Part shown: positions 44,984 to 54,899 of the stretch, piece by piece | Position numbering within the stretch: the stretch's first letter is position 1 | Layout: every line of letters starts with the position of its first letter | Assembly (NCBI GenBank): GCA_902524795.1 | Contig: CABZEU010000001.1 | Location: 92,916 to 147,814 of the forward strand | Direction: 5' to 3' | Source of the DNA: an uncultured Pelagibacteraceae bacterium | GTDB taxonomy: Bacteria; Pseudomonadota; Alphaproteobacteria; Pelagibacterales; AG-422-B15 | Length of the DNA: 54,899 nucleotides | The notes under the pieces: model-generated | Seen by the model: the letters and a program-made list of their open reading frames with translations, nothing else | Databases searched by the model: none | What the model was told of the DNA's origin: nothing | Translations under genes and position numbers: made by a program

Positions 44984-47785
44984 ATGAAAAGCAATAACCA
45001 CCTTTTTTTAGTTGATGGTTCAGGATATATTTTTAGAGCATATTATGCATTGCCGCCATTATATAGAAAGAGTGATGGTTTACCAACAGGTGCAGTAAAT
45101 GGTTTCTGTAATATGCTTTATAAGTTAATTGAGGATACTAATAAAAGTGTTGGACCAACTCACTTGGCTGTAATTTTTGACAGCGCAAGAAAAACTTTTA
45201 GGAATCATATCTATAAAGACTATAAAGCCAACAGAGGTGATCCACCAGAAGATTTAATACCACAATTTAAAATTATAAAGGATGCAGTGACTGCTTTTGG
45301 GATTCAATCAATAGAGTCAAGAGGATTCGAAGCAGACGACATAATAGCTACATACGCTGATACTGCTGTAAAAAAGAACTGGCAAGTTTCTATTGTTTCA
45401 TCTGATAAAGATTTAATGCAATTGGTCTCAGAAAAAATTAATCTTGTTGATACAATGAAAAATAAAAACATAGGACCAAAAGAAGTTGAGGAAAAGTTTG
45501 GTGTAGGGCCAGATAAGGTAATTGATGTTCAAGCTCTAGCTGGGGATAGTTCAGATAATGTTCCTGGGGCGCCTGGAATAGGTATAAAGACGGCAGCTCA
45601 ACTAATAAATGAATTTGGAAATCTCGAAAAATTGATAGAAAAGTGTGGAGATATTAAACAAGAAAAAAGAAGAGATAATATCAAAAATAATATAGAGCAA
45701 ATAAGAATAAGTAAGGAGTTAGTAACTTTAAAGAAAGATGTAACAGATATCCCATTACTTGCAGATTTAAAAAATAATAATTTAGCAATAGAGAAATTAG
45801 TACCGTTTTTAGAGGATCTTGAATTGAAAAAGTTGGCAGATCGTATTAGAAAAAAAAATCCAGAAGCAATATTTGAAACTAAATATATTAAAGAATCAAA
45901 AGTTGAAAAAAAAGAAAAAAATAATATCAACACTGATAAAGAAATTTCAACTAAAAATGTAAGGACTAAATATATACTCATAGATAACTTAGAAAAACTC
46001 GAGGAATTAAAATCAAATATCTACGATACTGGTCATTTTGTTTATGATGTAGAAACTGACTCTTTAAATATATTAGAAGCCAATCTTGTCGGTATATCGA
46101 TTTGTTATAGCCTTGAAACCTCTTACTATATTCCATTTCAACACACTGATGAGCTGAATCAAATAATAAAAAAACAAATTAGAATGGAGGAATTCTCTAA
46201 AATATTTAAGCCCATAATGGAAGACTCATCAATTAACAAAATTGGACACAATATAAAATATGATAATGCGATATTAAAAAAATATGGTATCGACGTTATT
46301 GGTTATGATGATACAATGTTAATGTCATTTATTTCTGATGCGGGAATCAATCGTCATGGAATGGACGATCTTGCGAAGATACATCTCAATAAAGAAACTA
46401 TAAAATACAAAGAAGTTGTAGGAAGTGGAAAATCTCAGATTACATTTGATAGAGTTGATTTAAATAGCGCGTTAAACTATGCAGCCGAGGATGCAGATAT
46501 TACTTATAAACTTTATTTATTATTCAAAAAAAGAATCAACCATGAAAAAAATAATTATATTTATTTCAATATTGAGAAGCCCTTAATTGATTGCATTCAA
46601 ACTATGGAATTAAATGGTATAAAAGTTGATAAAGAATACTTAAAAAAGCTATCAACAGATTTTTCAAAGAGAATATTAAAATTAGAAAGTAAGATATACA
46701 AGGATACTGGTACAGAGTTTAATATTGCATCACCAAAGCAACTGTCTGAAGTATTATTTGATAAACTCAAACTTAAACCACCAAAAAAAACAAGAACAGG
46801 AGAAAAATCTACAGGAATAGATGTACTTGAAGATCTTGCCTACGGTGGCAATAAAGTTGCTGAAACTATTATTGAATGGAGACAGCTATCTAAGCTAAAG
46901 AATACGTATACAGAAGCTTTACAAACTCATATTATTAAATCTACAGGAAGAATACATACCTCATATGCAATGGCATCTACTAGTACAGGTAGACTTGCAT
47001 CCTCTGACCCAAACTTACAAAATATTCCAATCAGAACTGAAGAAGGTCGATCAATTCGTAAAGCGTTTATTCCTGGTAAAGACCAAACAATTTTTGCTGC
47101 AGACTACAGCCAAATAGAATTAAGAGTATTGGCTCATATGGCTGACGTATCTCAACTAAAAGATGCTTTCAATAATAATGAGGACATACATCAATTAACC
47201 GCATCAGAGATTTTTAATGTTAAACACAAAGATGTCACTAAAGATTTACGCAGAAAAGCAAAAGCTGTTAATTTTGGTATAATTTATGGGATTTCCGCAT
47301 TTGGACTAGCAAAACAGTTATCAATATCAAACTATGAAGCAAGTGATTTTATCAAAGAATATTTTAAAAAGTTTACTGGAATAAAAGAATATATGGAAAA
47401 TACAAAAGAGCTTTGTAGAAAAAATGGCTATGTTGAAACACTGTGTGGGCGAAAGTGTTTTTTTCCACGGATAAAAGATAAAAATTTTGCTTTAAGGTCA
47501 TTTCAAGAAAGAGCGGCTATAAATGCTCCAATTCAGGGGACTGCAGCAGATATAATAAAGTTAGCTATGATAAAGATTAATGATAAAATAAAGTCTACTA
47601 ACGAATGTAAGATGCTGCTTCAAGTTCACGATGAGCTAATTTTTGAAATCAAAAATGATAAACTTAAAAAATTTAGAAAAATAATTGTGGCCGAAATGGA
47701 AAATGCGCTAAAGCCAAAGTTTGATCTTTCGGTACCTCTTTCTGTTGATAGTAATAATGCTGATAATTGGAGCGATGCGCATTAA
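44984..47785 (+). CDS. polA: DNA polymerase I
   Basis: 5' nuclease domain (LVDGSGYIFRAYYALPPL), DVETDSL 3'-5' exo motif, pol motifs (DYSQIELRVLAHMADV, LQVHDELIFE). Confidence 0.98.
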   Translation: MKSNNHLFLVDGSGYIFRAYYALPPLYRKSDGLPTGAVNGFCNMLYKLIEDTNKSVGPTHLAVIFDSARKTFRNHIYKDYKANRGDPPEDLIPQFKIIKDAVTAFGIQSIESRGFEADDIIATYADTAVKKNWQVSIVSSDKDLMQLVSEKINLVDTMKNKNIGPKEVEEKFGVGPDKVIDVQALAGDSSDNVPGAPGIGIKTAAQLINEFGNLEKLIEKCGDIKQEKRRDNIKNNIEQIRISKELVTLKKDVTDIPLLADLKNNNLAIEKLVPFLEDLELKKLADRIRKKNPEAIFETKYIKESKVEKKEKNNINTDKEISTKNVRTKYILIDNLEKLEELKSNIYDTGHFVYDVETDSLNILEANLVGISICYSLETSYYIPFQHTDELNQIIKKQIRMEEFSKIFKPIMEDSSINKIGHNIKYDNAILKKYGIDVIGYDDTMLMSFISDAGINRHGMDDLAKIHLNKETIKYKEVVGSGKSQITFDRVDLNSALNYAAEDADITYKLYLLFKKRINHEKNNYIYFNIEKPLIDCIQTMELNGIKVDKEYLKKLSTDFSKRILKLESKIYKDTGTEFNIASPKQLSEVLFDKLKLKPPKKTRTGEKSTGIDVLEDLAYGGNKVAETIIEWRQLSKLKNTYTEALQTHIIKSTGRIHTSYAMASTSTGRLASSDPNLQNIPIRTEEGRSIRKAFIPGKDQTIFAADYSQIELRVLAHMADVSQLKDAFNNNEDIHQLTASEIFNVKHKDVTKDLRRKAKAVNFGIIYGISAFGLAKQLSISNYEASDFIKEYFKKFTGIKEYMENTKELCRKNGYVETLCGRKCFFPRIKDKNFALRSFQERAAINAPIQGTAADIIKLAMIKINDKIKSTNECKMLLQVHDELIFEIKNDKLKKFRKIIVAEMENALKPKFDLSVPLSVDSNNADNWSDAH

Positions 47786-48561
47786 TGACTGAAATCATTA
47801 TACTTGTCACAGGCGGATTTGATCCTATTCATAGTGGACATATTGCTTACTTCAAGGATGCAAAAAAATTAGGAAATAAGCTAATAGTTGGTGTTAACTC
47901 AGATAATTGGTTGATACAAAAAAAAGGTAGTGCGTTTCTTCCCATTCAAGAAAGAATAGACATTGTTTCTAATTTAGCAGTAGTTGATGCTGCCATTGAA
48001 TTTGAGAATGATGAGTATCAATCTGCGTCAAATGCGATTCAAAAAGTTTTAGACATGTATCCAGATGATAAAATAATTTTTGCAAATGGTGGCGATAGAA
48101 ATAAAGCTAATATTCCTGAAATGGAAAAATTTTTGGATAATGAAAGAGTAAGTTTTGAGTTTGGAGTTGGAGGAGATTTTAAAAAAAACTCGTCAAGTTG
48201 GATATTAAAAAATTGGAAAGGACCAATTGAATATCGTCCGTGGGGATGGTATCGAGTTTTATATGATAGTGATGACCACAAGGTCAAAGAGATTGAGGTT
48301 AATCCTAAGTCACGATTGAGTTATCAATCACACACTAAAAGATCTGAAGTTTGGACTGTGATCAGTGGAGAGGCTTTGGTTACCATTGACGATAAAATAA
48401 CAGAGTTAAAGATAAATGATTCAATATTTATTCCTGTTAATTCTAAGCACCGTTTAGAAAATAAGTCAGATATGAAATTAAATATTATCGAAATTCAAAC
48501 GGGGTCATATTTTGGTGAAGATGATATAGTTAGATATGAAGATGACTACAATCGATCATAA
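47785..48561 (+). CDS. HIGH-type nucleotidyltransferase (RfaE2/TagD-like) fused to ManC/PMI-II-type cupin
   Basis: N-term VTGGFDPIHSGHIAYFKDAKKLG; C-term RPWGWYRVLYDSDDHKVKEIEVNPKSRLSYQSHTKRSEVWTVISGEA...SIFIPVNSKHRLEN...IEIQTGSYFGEDDIVRYEDDYNR. Start set to ATG overlapping polA stop (TAATG). Confidence 0.85.
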   Translation: MTEIIILVTGGFDPIHSGHIAYFKDAKKLGNKLIVGVNSDNWLIQKKGSAFLPIQERIDIVSNLAVVDAAIEFENDEYQSASNAIQKVLDMYPDDKIIFANGGDRNKANIPEMEKFLDNERVSFEFGVGGDFKKNSSSWILKNWKGPIEYRPWGWYRVLYDSDDHKVKEIEVNPKSRLSYQSHTKRSEVWTVISGEALVTIDDKITELKINDSIFIPVNSKHRLENKSDMKLNIIEIQTGSYFGEDDIVRYEDDYNRS

Positions 48562-48564
48562 TGT

Positions 48565-49833
48565 ATGAAGGCAAACTATTCCTATATTTATTTAGCTTTC
48601 TTTTTACTTCTAAATATTTTTAATTTTGTAGATAGAAATCTACTTATAGCTTTTGCTCCTCAAATAAAGACTGAGTTTAATCTTACAAATGTACAATGGG
48701 GACTGCTGACAGGTGTTTACTTCCTCTTTTTCTATTCAGTATTTGGTATATTAATGGGCGTACTTGGAGATAAATTTAGTAGGATGAAAATTGCTGCCGC
48801 AGGAGTATTTTTGTGGAGTTTAATGACCGCTCTCACCGGTGTTGCTAAAAATTTTTCACACTTAATTGTTGCTAGAGCCTTAATTGGCGTTGGAGAGTCT
48901 GCATTAACCCCCAATGCGATATCAATGCTATCTGACCTTTTTAACCAAAATAAAAGAGGAACGGCATCTGCAATTTATTACTTAGGTATACCTTTAGGTG
49001 TCGGATTTGGAATGTTGATAGCAGCTTTTTTTGGACCAGTTTTTGGATGGCGCGCAGTATTTATAACATTAGGTTTGATTGGAATGGGACTTGGCATAGT
49101 AACATATTTTCTTTTGGAACCGAAGCGTGGGCAATTAGACGTATCTTTTGATGAAGATAATAAATCTGCAAGTATTCGAGAAATTGTAAGTATGACAAAA
49201 CATGCTCTCTATAATTCTAAATGTTTAACATTTGCGATTATTGGCAGTATTTTTCTCCATATTCCATTAGGCGCCGGTAACTTTGAGGTTTTATGGGCAG
49301 TAAATGAAAGAGGTTTTACTGCTAGTGCATATAATTTTTTATTTGGCATTTTTTTTATATTAGGCGGTACCGTCGGGGCAGTCCTTGGTGGTGTTTTGTC
49401 TGATCGTTTAAGTCATTACTTCAAAGGTGGTGTAATGACTTTTTTAGTTATATCTTATTTGCTTTTAACACCTTTAACAATAAGCTACAGATTTATAAGT
49501 CCTGATACTAACTTTTTTTATTTAACATTATTCTTCGTTTCATTTAATGTCACTTTTTTTTATGGTCCAGTTTTTGCTTCAGTGCAGGAATTAACTCCAG
49601 TAAAAGTGAGATCAACTATGGTTGCAGTATGGATACTAGGAGTAAACATTATTGGAATGGGAGCGGGTAGTTTTTTTACTGGCTATCTTGTTGATTATGT
49701 ATTTAATGATTTTTCGTCTCCATATACACTTTCTTTAATTTCAATTGGACTAACGTCAATTTTAGCAATTATTTGTTACTATACTGCCAGTCTTAGTTAT
49801 ACAGAAGATATCGAGAAGGTAAATAAATCCTAA
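48565..49833 (+). CDS. MFS transporter, spinster-like
   Basis: [82 protein letters not shown]. Confidence 0.87.
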   Translation: MKANYSYIYLAFFLLLNIFNFVDRNLLIAFAPQIKTEFNLTNVQWGLLTGVYFLFFYSVFGILMGVLGDKFSRMKIAAAGVFLWSLMTALTGVAKNFSHLIVARALIGVGESALTPNAISMLSDLFNQNKRGTASAIYYLGIPLGVGFGMLIAAFFGPVFGWRAVFITLGLIGMGLGIVTYFLLEPKRGQLDVSFDEDNKSASIREIVSMTKHALYNSKCLTFAIIGSIFLHIPLGAGNFEVLWAVNERGFTASAYNFLFGIFFILGGTVGAVLGGVLSDRLSHYFKGGVMTFLVISYLLLTPLTISYRFISPDTNFFYLTLFFVSFNVTFFYGPVFASVQELTPVKVRSTMVAVWILGVNIIGMGAGSFFTGYLVDYVFNDFSSPYTLSLISIGLTSILAIICYYTASLSYTEDIEKVNKS

Positions 49834-51434
49834 TAGGCAATAGGTCCTGAAGTTTTAATATTCTCTTCAACGTCAGATTCAAATTTAGTAAAATTACTAA
49901 TAAACATTTGTACTAGTTTTTTTGCCTGCGCATCATAATCAGACTCACTTTGCCATGTTTTTTTGGGATCTAATATTTGTTCATTAATTCCATCAACCTT
50001 AACTGGGACTGAGAAGCCAAAATTTGGATCCTTTCTCATTTCGGCATTAGCTAGTTTGCCTGAGAGCGCAGCGTTAAGTAATGCTCTAGTATTTTTAATC
50101 GATATTCTTTTACCAACTCCATAAACACCGCCAGACCAACCTGTATTTACAAGCCAACAATCAACCTTATGATCTGATATCTTTTTTTTAAGTAAATTTC
50201 CGTATTCTATTGGATTTCTCGGCATAAATGGTGCACCAAAACATGTTGAAAATGTTGCCTGAGGCTCGTTTGAAAGACCAATTTCAGTGCCTGCAACTTT
50301 TGCTGTATAACCTGATAGAAAATGATACATCGCCTGATCTGCAGAAAGTTTAGCAATTGGAGGCAATACGCCAAATGCATCAGCAGTAAGCATAATTATA
50401 TTTTTAGGGTGACCAGTTTTTCCAGATATGGTAACTCCTGGTATATAATCTAAAGGATAGGCTCCTCTTGTATTTTCTGTTAAAGAATTGTCATCTAAAT
50501 CTAAAGTTCCGTCGTTTTTCATGACAGCATTTTCAATGACTGTACCTTTCATTTGAGTAGTAGCATAAATTTCTGGTTCTGCAACTTTAGATAATCTTAT
50601 GAGTTTTGCGTAGCATCCACCTTCAAAATTAAAAAGTCCATCATCTGACCATCCATGCTCGTCATCTCCAAGGAGTGATCTTTTAGGATCTGCACTTAAT
50701 GTAGTTTTACCTGTACCAGATAGACCAAAGAAGATTGCAGCGTCACCATTTTCACCAGTATTAACAGAACAATGCATTGGCATAACATTTTTTTCAGGAA
50801 GCAAAAAATTCAAAAGAGTAAATACAGATTTTTTTGTTTCACCTGCGTACTCAGTACCTGCTATTAAAATTATTTTTTCCGCAAGATTAACAGCTATAAC
50901 AGTTTCACTATTTGTACCATGAATACTTGGATCCATTTTCAAACTTGGAAAGTTTACAATAGTATACTCTGGATTAAAATGCTTTAGCTCATCAGCACTT
51001 GGTCTTACAAGTAAATGTCTGGCAAATAATCCGTGCCAAGCATATTCTGTTATTATTGAAACATTTAATGAATGATTACGATCCGCCCCACCCATTAGGT
51101 TGTGTAAATATAATGACTTATCCTTTGAAAAATCTATAAATGCATGAGCAATTTTTGCATAATATTCTTCTGAGATAGGTACATTTGTTTCACCCCAATG
51201 GATTTTTTTATCATTTACACCTTCTTTAACAAAAAATTTGTCATTAGCTGACCTACCTGTATGTTTACCTGTTTTGACAACTAAAGCTCCATGCGATGAT
51301 AGTTTGCCTTCGCCAGAGGTATGTGCAACTTCATATAGTTCCTCAGAATTAAGGTTACTTTTAATTGAAGAAGCATTTTGTATAATGCTATTTTTTACTG
51401 AATTTTGCATATTTTGAGGTTGTGATAAAAACAT
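49830..51434 (-). CDS. pckA: Phosphoenolpyruvate carboxykinase (ATP)
   Basis: [55 protein letters not shown]. Confidence 0.97.
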   Translation of the reverse strand: MFLSQPQNMQNSVKNSIIQNASSIKSNLNSEELYEVAHTSGEGKLSSHGALVVKTGKHTGRSANDKFFVKEGVNDKKIHWGETNVPISEEYYAKIAHAFIDFSKDKSLYLHNLMGGADRNHSLNVSIITEYAWHGLFARHLLVRPSADELKHFNPEYTIVNFPSLKMDPSIHGTNSETVIAVNLAEKIILIAGTEYAGETKKSVFTLLNFLLPEKNVMPMHCSVNTGENGDAAIFFGLSGTGKTTLSADPKRSLLGDDEHGWSDDGLFNFEGGCYAKLIRLSKVAEPEIYATTQMKGTVIENAVMKNDGTLDLDDNSLTENTRGAYPLDYIPGVTISGKTGHPKNIIMLTADAFGVLPPIAKLSADQAMYHFLSGYTAKVAGTEIGLSNEPQATFSTCFGAPFMPRNPIEYGNLLKKKISDHKVDCWLVNTGWSGGVYGVGKRISIKNTRALLNAALSGKLANAEMRKDPNFGFSVPVKVDGINEQILDPKKTWQSESDYDAQAKKLVQMFISNFTKFESDVEENIKTSGPIAY

Positions 51435-51555
51435 ATAATAACATGTATGTTAAGTGCTAATATCTAAATAAATAAAAAAAACTGTTAGTTAAATTATATA
51501 ATATTTATGCCATTTTATGGTCATATAGTAATTTAAAATATGATGAAAATTTAAA

Positions 51556-52254
51556 ATGAAACACCTTATTGCCCTAGTAGATGACGATCGAAATATTTTA
51601 ATTTCTCTCGAAGAGCTGCTTAAAAAAGAAGAATTTGAAATACATACTTATAGTGACGGTCAGTCAGCATTGATCGGGATGTCTAGGTATCCGCCAGAAC
51701 TAGCGGTAATTGATATAAAAATGCCAAAAATGGATGGATACGAATTATTTAAAAAAATAAGAGAAAAAACGGAAATACCAGTGATCTTTCTGACATCTAA
51801 AGACCAAGAGGCCGATAGATTAAAAGGCTTAATGCATGGTGTTGATAGCTATGTTACAAAAAGTGGAAATTTTTCTAAAGAAATCTTAATAGAAACAATT
51901 AAAAATACACTCAACAGAAAAAATATAGAGAATGAAAATTCTGAAAAAAAACAAATTATTATAATAGGAAATCTGAGGCTTGACTGTTTGAGATACGAGT
52001 GTGAGTGGAAGGAGAAATCACTTTTAGAGCCTTTAACTACTACTGAATTTAAAATAATAAAAGAATTGGTTGAAAGACCAGGCATTGTTAAATCAAGAGA
52101 TAGATTAATGGAGATTGCTTACAGGGATGAATTGGATGTTGATGATAGAACAATAGACAGTCATATAAAAAGGATTAGAAAAAAATTTAGAAAGATCGAT
52201 CCTGAATTTAAATCCATTAATACTTTATATGGATCAGGATATAAGTGGAAATAA
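51556..52254 (+). CDS. chvI: ChvI/ExoR-pathway-type response regulator
   Basis: ALVDDDRNILISLEELLKKEEFEI, DIKMPKMDGYELFKKIRE, OmpR-type winged helix with DDRTIDSHIKRIRKKFR; divergent from pckA. Confidence 0.9.
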   Translation: MKHLIALVDDDRNILISLEELLKKEEFEIHTYSDGQSALIGMSRYPPELAVIDIKMPKMDGYELFKKIREKTEIPVIFLTSKDQEADRLKGLMHGVDSYVTKSGNFSKEILIETIKNTLNRKNIENENSEKKQIIIIGNLRLDCLRYECEWKEKSLLEPLTTTEFKIIKELVERPGIVKSRDRLMEIAYRDELDVDDRTIDSHIKRIRKKFRKIDPEFKSINTLYGSGYKWK

Positions 52255-53800
52255 TACAGTATATAACTTGAACAGCCTATTTAGAAAATTTTTATTATAT
52301 AATTTTGTTGGATTACTAATTTTAATAGTTAGTACAATACTCATAATTATTTTCCTAAATAACTATCAACTTAATAAAAGACTTAAACAAATCGATAATC
52401 AGTCGTTGATTATTTATAACTTCTTAAAAACATCAAATTTACTCAGGGACATTAAAACAGAACTAAATGCTGAGGCTATTCTCTCCAAGTTAGAAATCAA
52501 AAATCTTTCTATTATAATCATGGATGAGAACATGAATATCTTACTAGATACGAAAGGATATGACTTAGAAAACAGTTCTTTTATAAATCAGTCTGCTACT
52601 GAAGTAGAGATCATAGACAAAAATAGTTCAATAGTCACTTTTAAATCAGATCAAAAAGAAAATTTAGCTAATAGAGATTTTTTAAATCACCCCAAATTCC
52701 TGACTAATTTCAAAAATTTAGAAAAAGGAATTCGAAAAAATTTTTCGATTGAGTTGAAAAATAATAAACTTGAATTGGTCTCAATATTTCCTATTAGTTA
52801 TGATGACATTTATTACTATATTGTTGCGCACGAAGATAATACGAACATTCAAAGTATTAATAATCAAATACAACTAAATGTATTACTAACAGGTTTAGCT
52901 ATTGGAGGTTGCTTGATATTATTTTCATTTTTTTTAAACTTTATAATTCTCAAACCTATTAGAAACTTGGCAAATGCTGCGGAAAAAGTCCAAATGGACT
53001 ACAAAACAAAACCTTTAATTTCTGGATTAGATAAAAGAGATGATGAAATTGGCCAACTTTCTAAAATCATTAATGAAATGTTGAATAGTTTATATAATAA
53101 AATTGATAATGCTGAAAATAATTCAGCTGATTTGATGCATGAAATTCGAAATCCCCTTGCTTCAATAAAAATGGCATCCGAGGTTATTACAGATGAAATG
53201 AGTGATGGTCAAAAAAAATTTCTAAATCTTATTCAAAATGATATTTCAAGAATTGAAAGCATCATTACCGATTATTCAGTGATGATTAAAAATGAGGTAA
53301 ATCTGTATAAAAGTCAGCAGCAAAAATTTGAAATAAAATCTTTATTGCATGAGATTATTGAAGACACCCAAAAAGTATTACCAGATCAAATCCAAGTTAA
53401 GTTTTTATATGATCAAGATAATCAAAAGGAAATTTTTGTTGATGGTCAGAAGAAGTTTGTTTCTCAAGCTATTAAAAATATTATAGACAATGCAATTTCC
53501 TTTTCTCCAAAGCCTGGAATTATAAAAGTTAATTTATCATCAACAAGTAACTACTTGAGCATAGCAATTGTGGACGAGGGACCAGGCATTAAAGAGCCTG
53601 ACATGAAAAGAATTTTTGAGCGTTTTTATTCTCTAAGAGAAGAAGATAATAAATCACATTCTGGACTTGGATTGAATATTGCCAAACAGATTGTTGATGC
53701 ACATGAAGGCTCAATTTCTGTAGATAATATCATAGAGGAAAATAATATTAAGGGAGCGAAGTTCATTGTCAATTTGCCCCAGGTAAATATTAATAAATAA
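52229..53800 (+). CDS. chvG: ChvG-type sensor histidine kinase (start codon uncertain)
   Basis: Two TM segments, HAMP, MHEIRNPLASIKMASEVI H-box, IVDEGPGIKEPDMKRIFERFYSLR, SHSGLGLNIAKQIVDAHEGSI. Confidence 0.9.
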   Translation: MDQDISGNNTVYNLNSLFRKFLLYNFVGLLILIVSTILIIIFLNNYQLNKRLKQIDNQSLIIYNFLKTSNLLRDIKTELNAEAILSKLEIKNLSIIIMDENMNILLDTKGYDLENSSFINQSATEVEIIDKNSSIVTFKSDQKENLANRDFLNHPKFLTNFKNLEKGIRKNFSIELKNNKLELVSIFPISYDDIYYYIVAHEDNTNIQSINNQIQLNVLLTGLAIGGCLILFSFFLNFIILKPIRNLANAAEKVQMDYKTKPLISGLDKRDDEIGQLSKIINEMLNSLYNKIDNAENNSADLMHEIRNPLASIKMASEVITDEMSDGQKKFLNLIQNDISRIESIITDYSVMIKNEVNLYKSQQQKFEIKSLLHEIIEDTQKVLPDQIQVKFLYDQDNQKEIFVDGQKKFVSQAIKNIIDNAISFSPKPGIIKVNLSSTSNYLSIAIVDEGPGIKEPDMKRIFERFYSLREEDNKSHSGLGLNIAKQIVDAHEGSISVDNIIEENNIKGAKFIVNLPQVNINK

Positions 53801-53846
53801 TCATATTGAATATTAGTCTATTTAACCCTATATTTTACAAATAACT

Positions 53847-54899
53847 ATGGCCAATGAAGATTTTAAAGTAGCAGATATTGAACAAGCCGAATTTGGTAGG
53901 AAAGAAATATCTTTAGCTGAGACAGAGATGCCAGGACTTATGGCACTCAGGGATGAGTATAAGGGCCAGAAACCTCTAGATGGTGCAAGAATAGTTGGCT
54001 GTCTTCACATGACTATACAAACTGCAGTCTTAATTGAAACGTTAGTAGAATTGGGAGCAGACGTCAGATGGTCATCCTGTAATATTTTTTCAACACAAGA
54101 TCATGCTGCTGCAGCAATAGCTAAAGCAGGCATTCCGGTTTTTGCCTGGAAAGGAGAAACAGAAGAAGAGTATTGGTGGTGTGTTCGACAAACTATTGAG
54201 GGAAAAGAAGGATGGAAACCCAATTTAATATTAGATGATGGTGGAGATCTTACAGGACTTATGCATAAAGAATATAAAGAGCTGCTTCATAATGTAAAAG
54301 GGCTTTCCGAAGAAACTACCACTGGGGTGTTAGCGCTTAAAAAGATGGAAATTGATGGAAATCTTATGGTACCAGCAATAAATGTGAATGACTCTGTGAC
54401 TAAATCTAAATTTGATAATCTTTATGGTTGTAGAGAGAGTTTAGTGGATGGAATTAAAAGAGCAACTGATGTGATGATGTCAGGAAAGGTTGCGATCGTT
54501 GCCGGGTTTGGAGATGTTGGAAAAGGAAGCGCAGCTTCATTACGTCAAAGTGGGGCAAGAGTAATGGTTACTGAAGCAGATCCAATATGTGCATTGCAAG
54601 CAGCAATGGAAGGTTATGAAGTTGTTACAATGGATGATATGATAAAAGAAGCAGACATTGTCGTAACTGCTACAGGTAACAAAGATATTGTAACTGCCGA
54701 TCATATGAGAGAAATGAAGGATAGAGCAATACTATGCAATATAGGACACTTCGATAACGAAATTCAAGTTGAGGCACTAAAAAACTATAAATGGGATGAA
54801 ATTAAACCTCAGGTTCACGAAATTACTCTTCCTAGTGAAAAGAGAATTATTTTACTAGCAGAAGGTAGATTGGTTAACCTTGGTTGTGCAACAGGTCAT
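53847..54899 (+). CDS. ahcY: Adenosylhomocysteinase, 3'-truncated by window edge (absent from ORF track)
   Basis: ATG at 53847, open for 351 codons: [38 protein letters not shown]... [43 protein letters not shown]... [11 protein letters not shown]. Confidence 0.97.
   Translation, partial: MANEDFKVADIEQAEFGRKEISLAETEMPGLMALRDEYKGQKPLDGARIVGCLHMTIQTAVLIETLVELGADVRWSSCNIFSTQDHAAAAIAKAGIPVFAWKGETEEEYWWCVRQTIEGKEGWKPNLILDDGGDLTGLMHKEYKELLHNVKGLSEETTTGVLALKKMEIDGNLMVPAINVNDSVTKSKFDNLYGCRESLVDGIKRATDVMMSGKVAIVAGFGDVGKGSAASLRQSGARVMVTEADPICALQAAMEGYEVVTMDDMIKEADIVVTATGNKDIVTADHMREMKDRAILCNIGHFDNEIQVEALKNYKWDEIKPQVHEITLPSEKRIILLAEGRLVNLGCATGH

Noticed and set aside
51435-51555. Short palindromic ACATGT/ATGTATGTT element between pckA and chvI as a ChvI site
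   Set aside because: Symmetry is imperfect and short; I know no reliable consensus match and chance is likely in this AT-rich DNA.
53801-53846. SAH riboswitch upstream of ahcY
   Set aside because: The 46-bp spacer is AT-rich and too short for the known SAH aptamer; no conserved stem visible.

Overview
Low-GC, very gene-dense chromosomal segment of a streamlined alphaproteobacterium. The lineage is inferred from synteny: tsaB-fur-miaB-phoH-ybeY-corC-lnt-metK-trmB-nusA-infB-rbfA-truB-rpsO-pnp; irr/fabA-fabB-fabI; dut-coaBC-ubiB-ubiE-mutM-rpsT-dnaA; regB-regA; pckA-chvI-chvG-ahcY. Gene content and AT-richness suggest a marine oligotroph, but the genus cannot be fixed from sequence alone. Almost everything is core housekeeping. 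I found no tRNA, rRNA, CRISPR, prophage or transposon. Points of interest: (1) a rubrerythrin / Fe-S protein / DUF3501 operon whose promoter carries a perfect Irr-box-like palindrome next to a Fur-box-like palindrome; (2) a divergent pair of a ferritin-like diiron protein and an MMPL/RND exporter, separated by a region with a perfect 20-bp palindrome; (3) a one-chain fusion of a HIGH-type nucleotidyltransferase and a ManC-type cupin; (4) conserved operons missing expected members (rimP, ylxR, rimI, and hprK/PTS genes between chvG and ahcY), with a terminator-like hairpin kept directly before nusA; (5) convergent gene pairs whose stop codons interlock, leaving no room for terminators; (6) two genes absent from the supplied ORF track: a 58-aa zinc-finger protein and a right-truncated ahcY. 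No wholly new system can be proven from this window. The diiron/MMPL divergon and the NTase-cupin fusion are the best candidates for unknown function.
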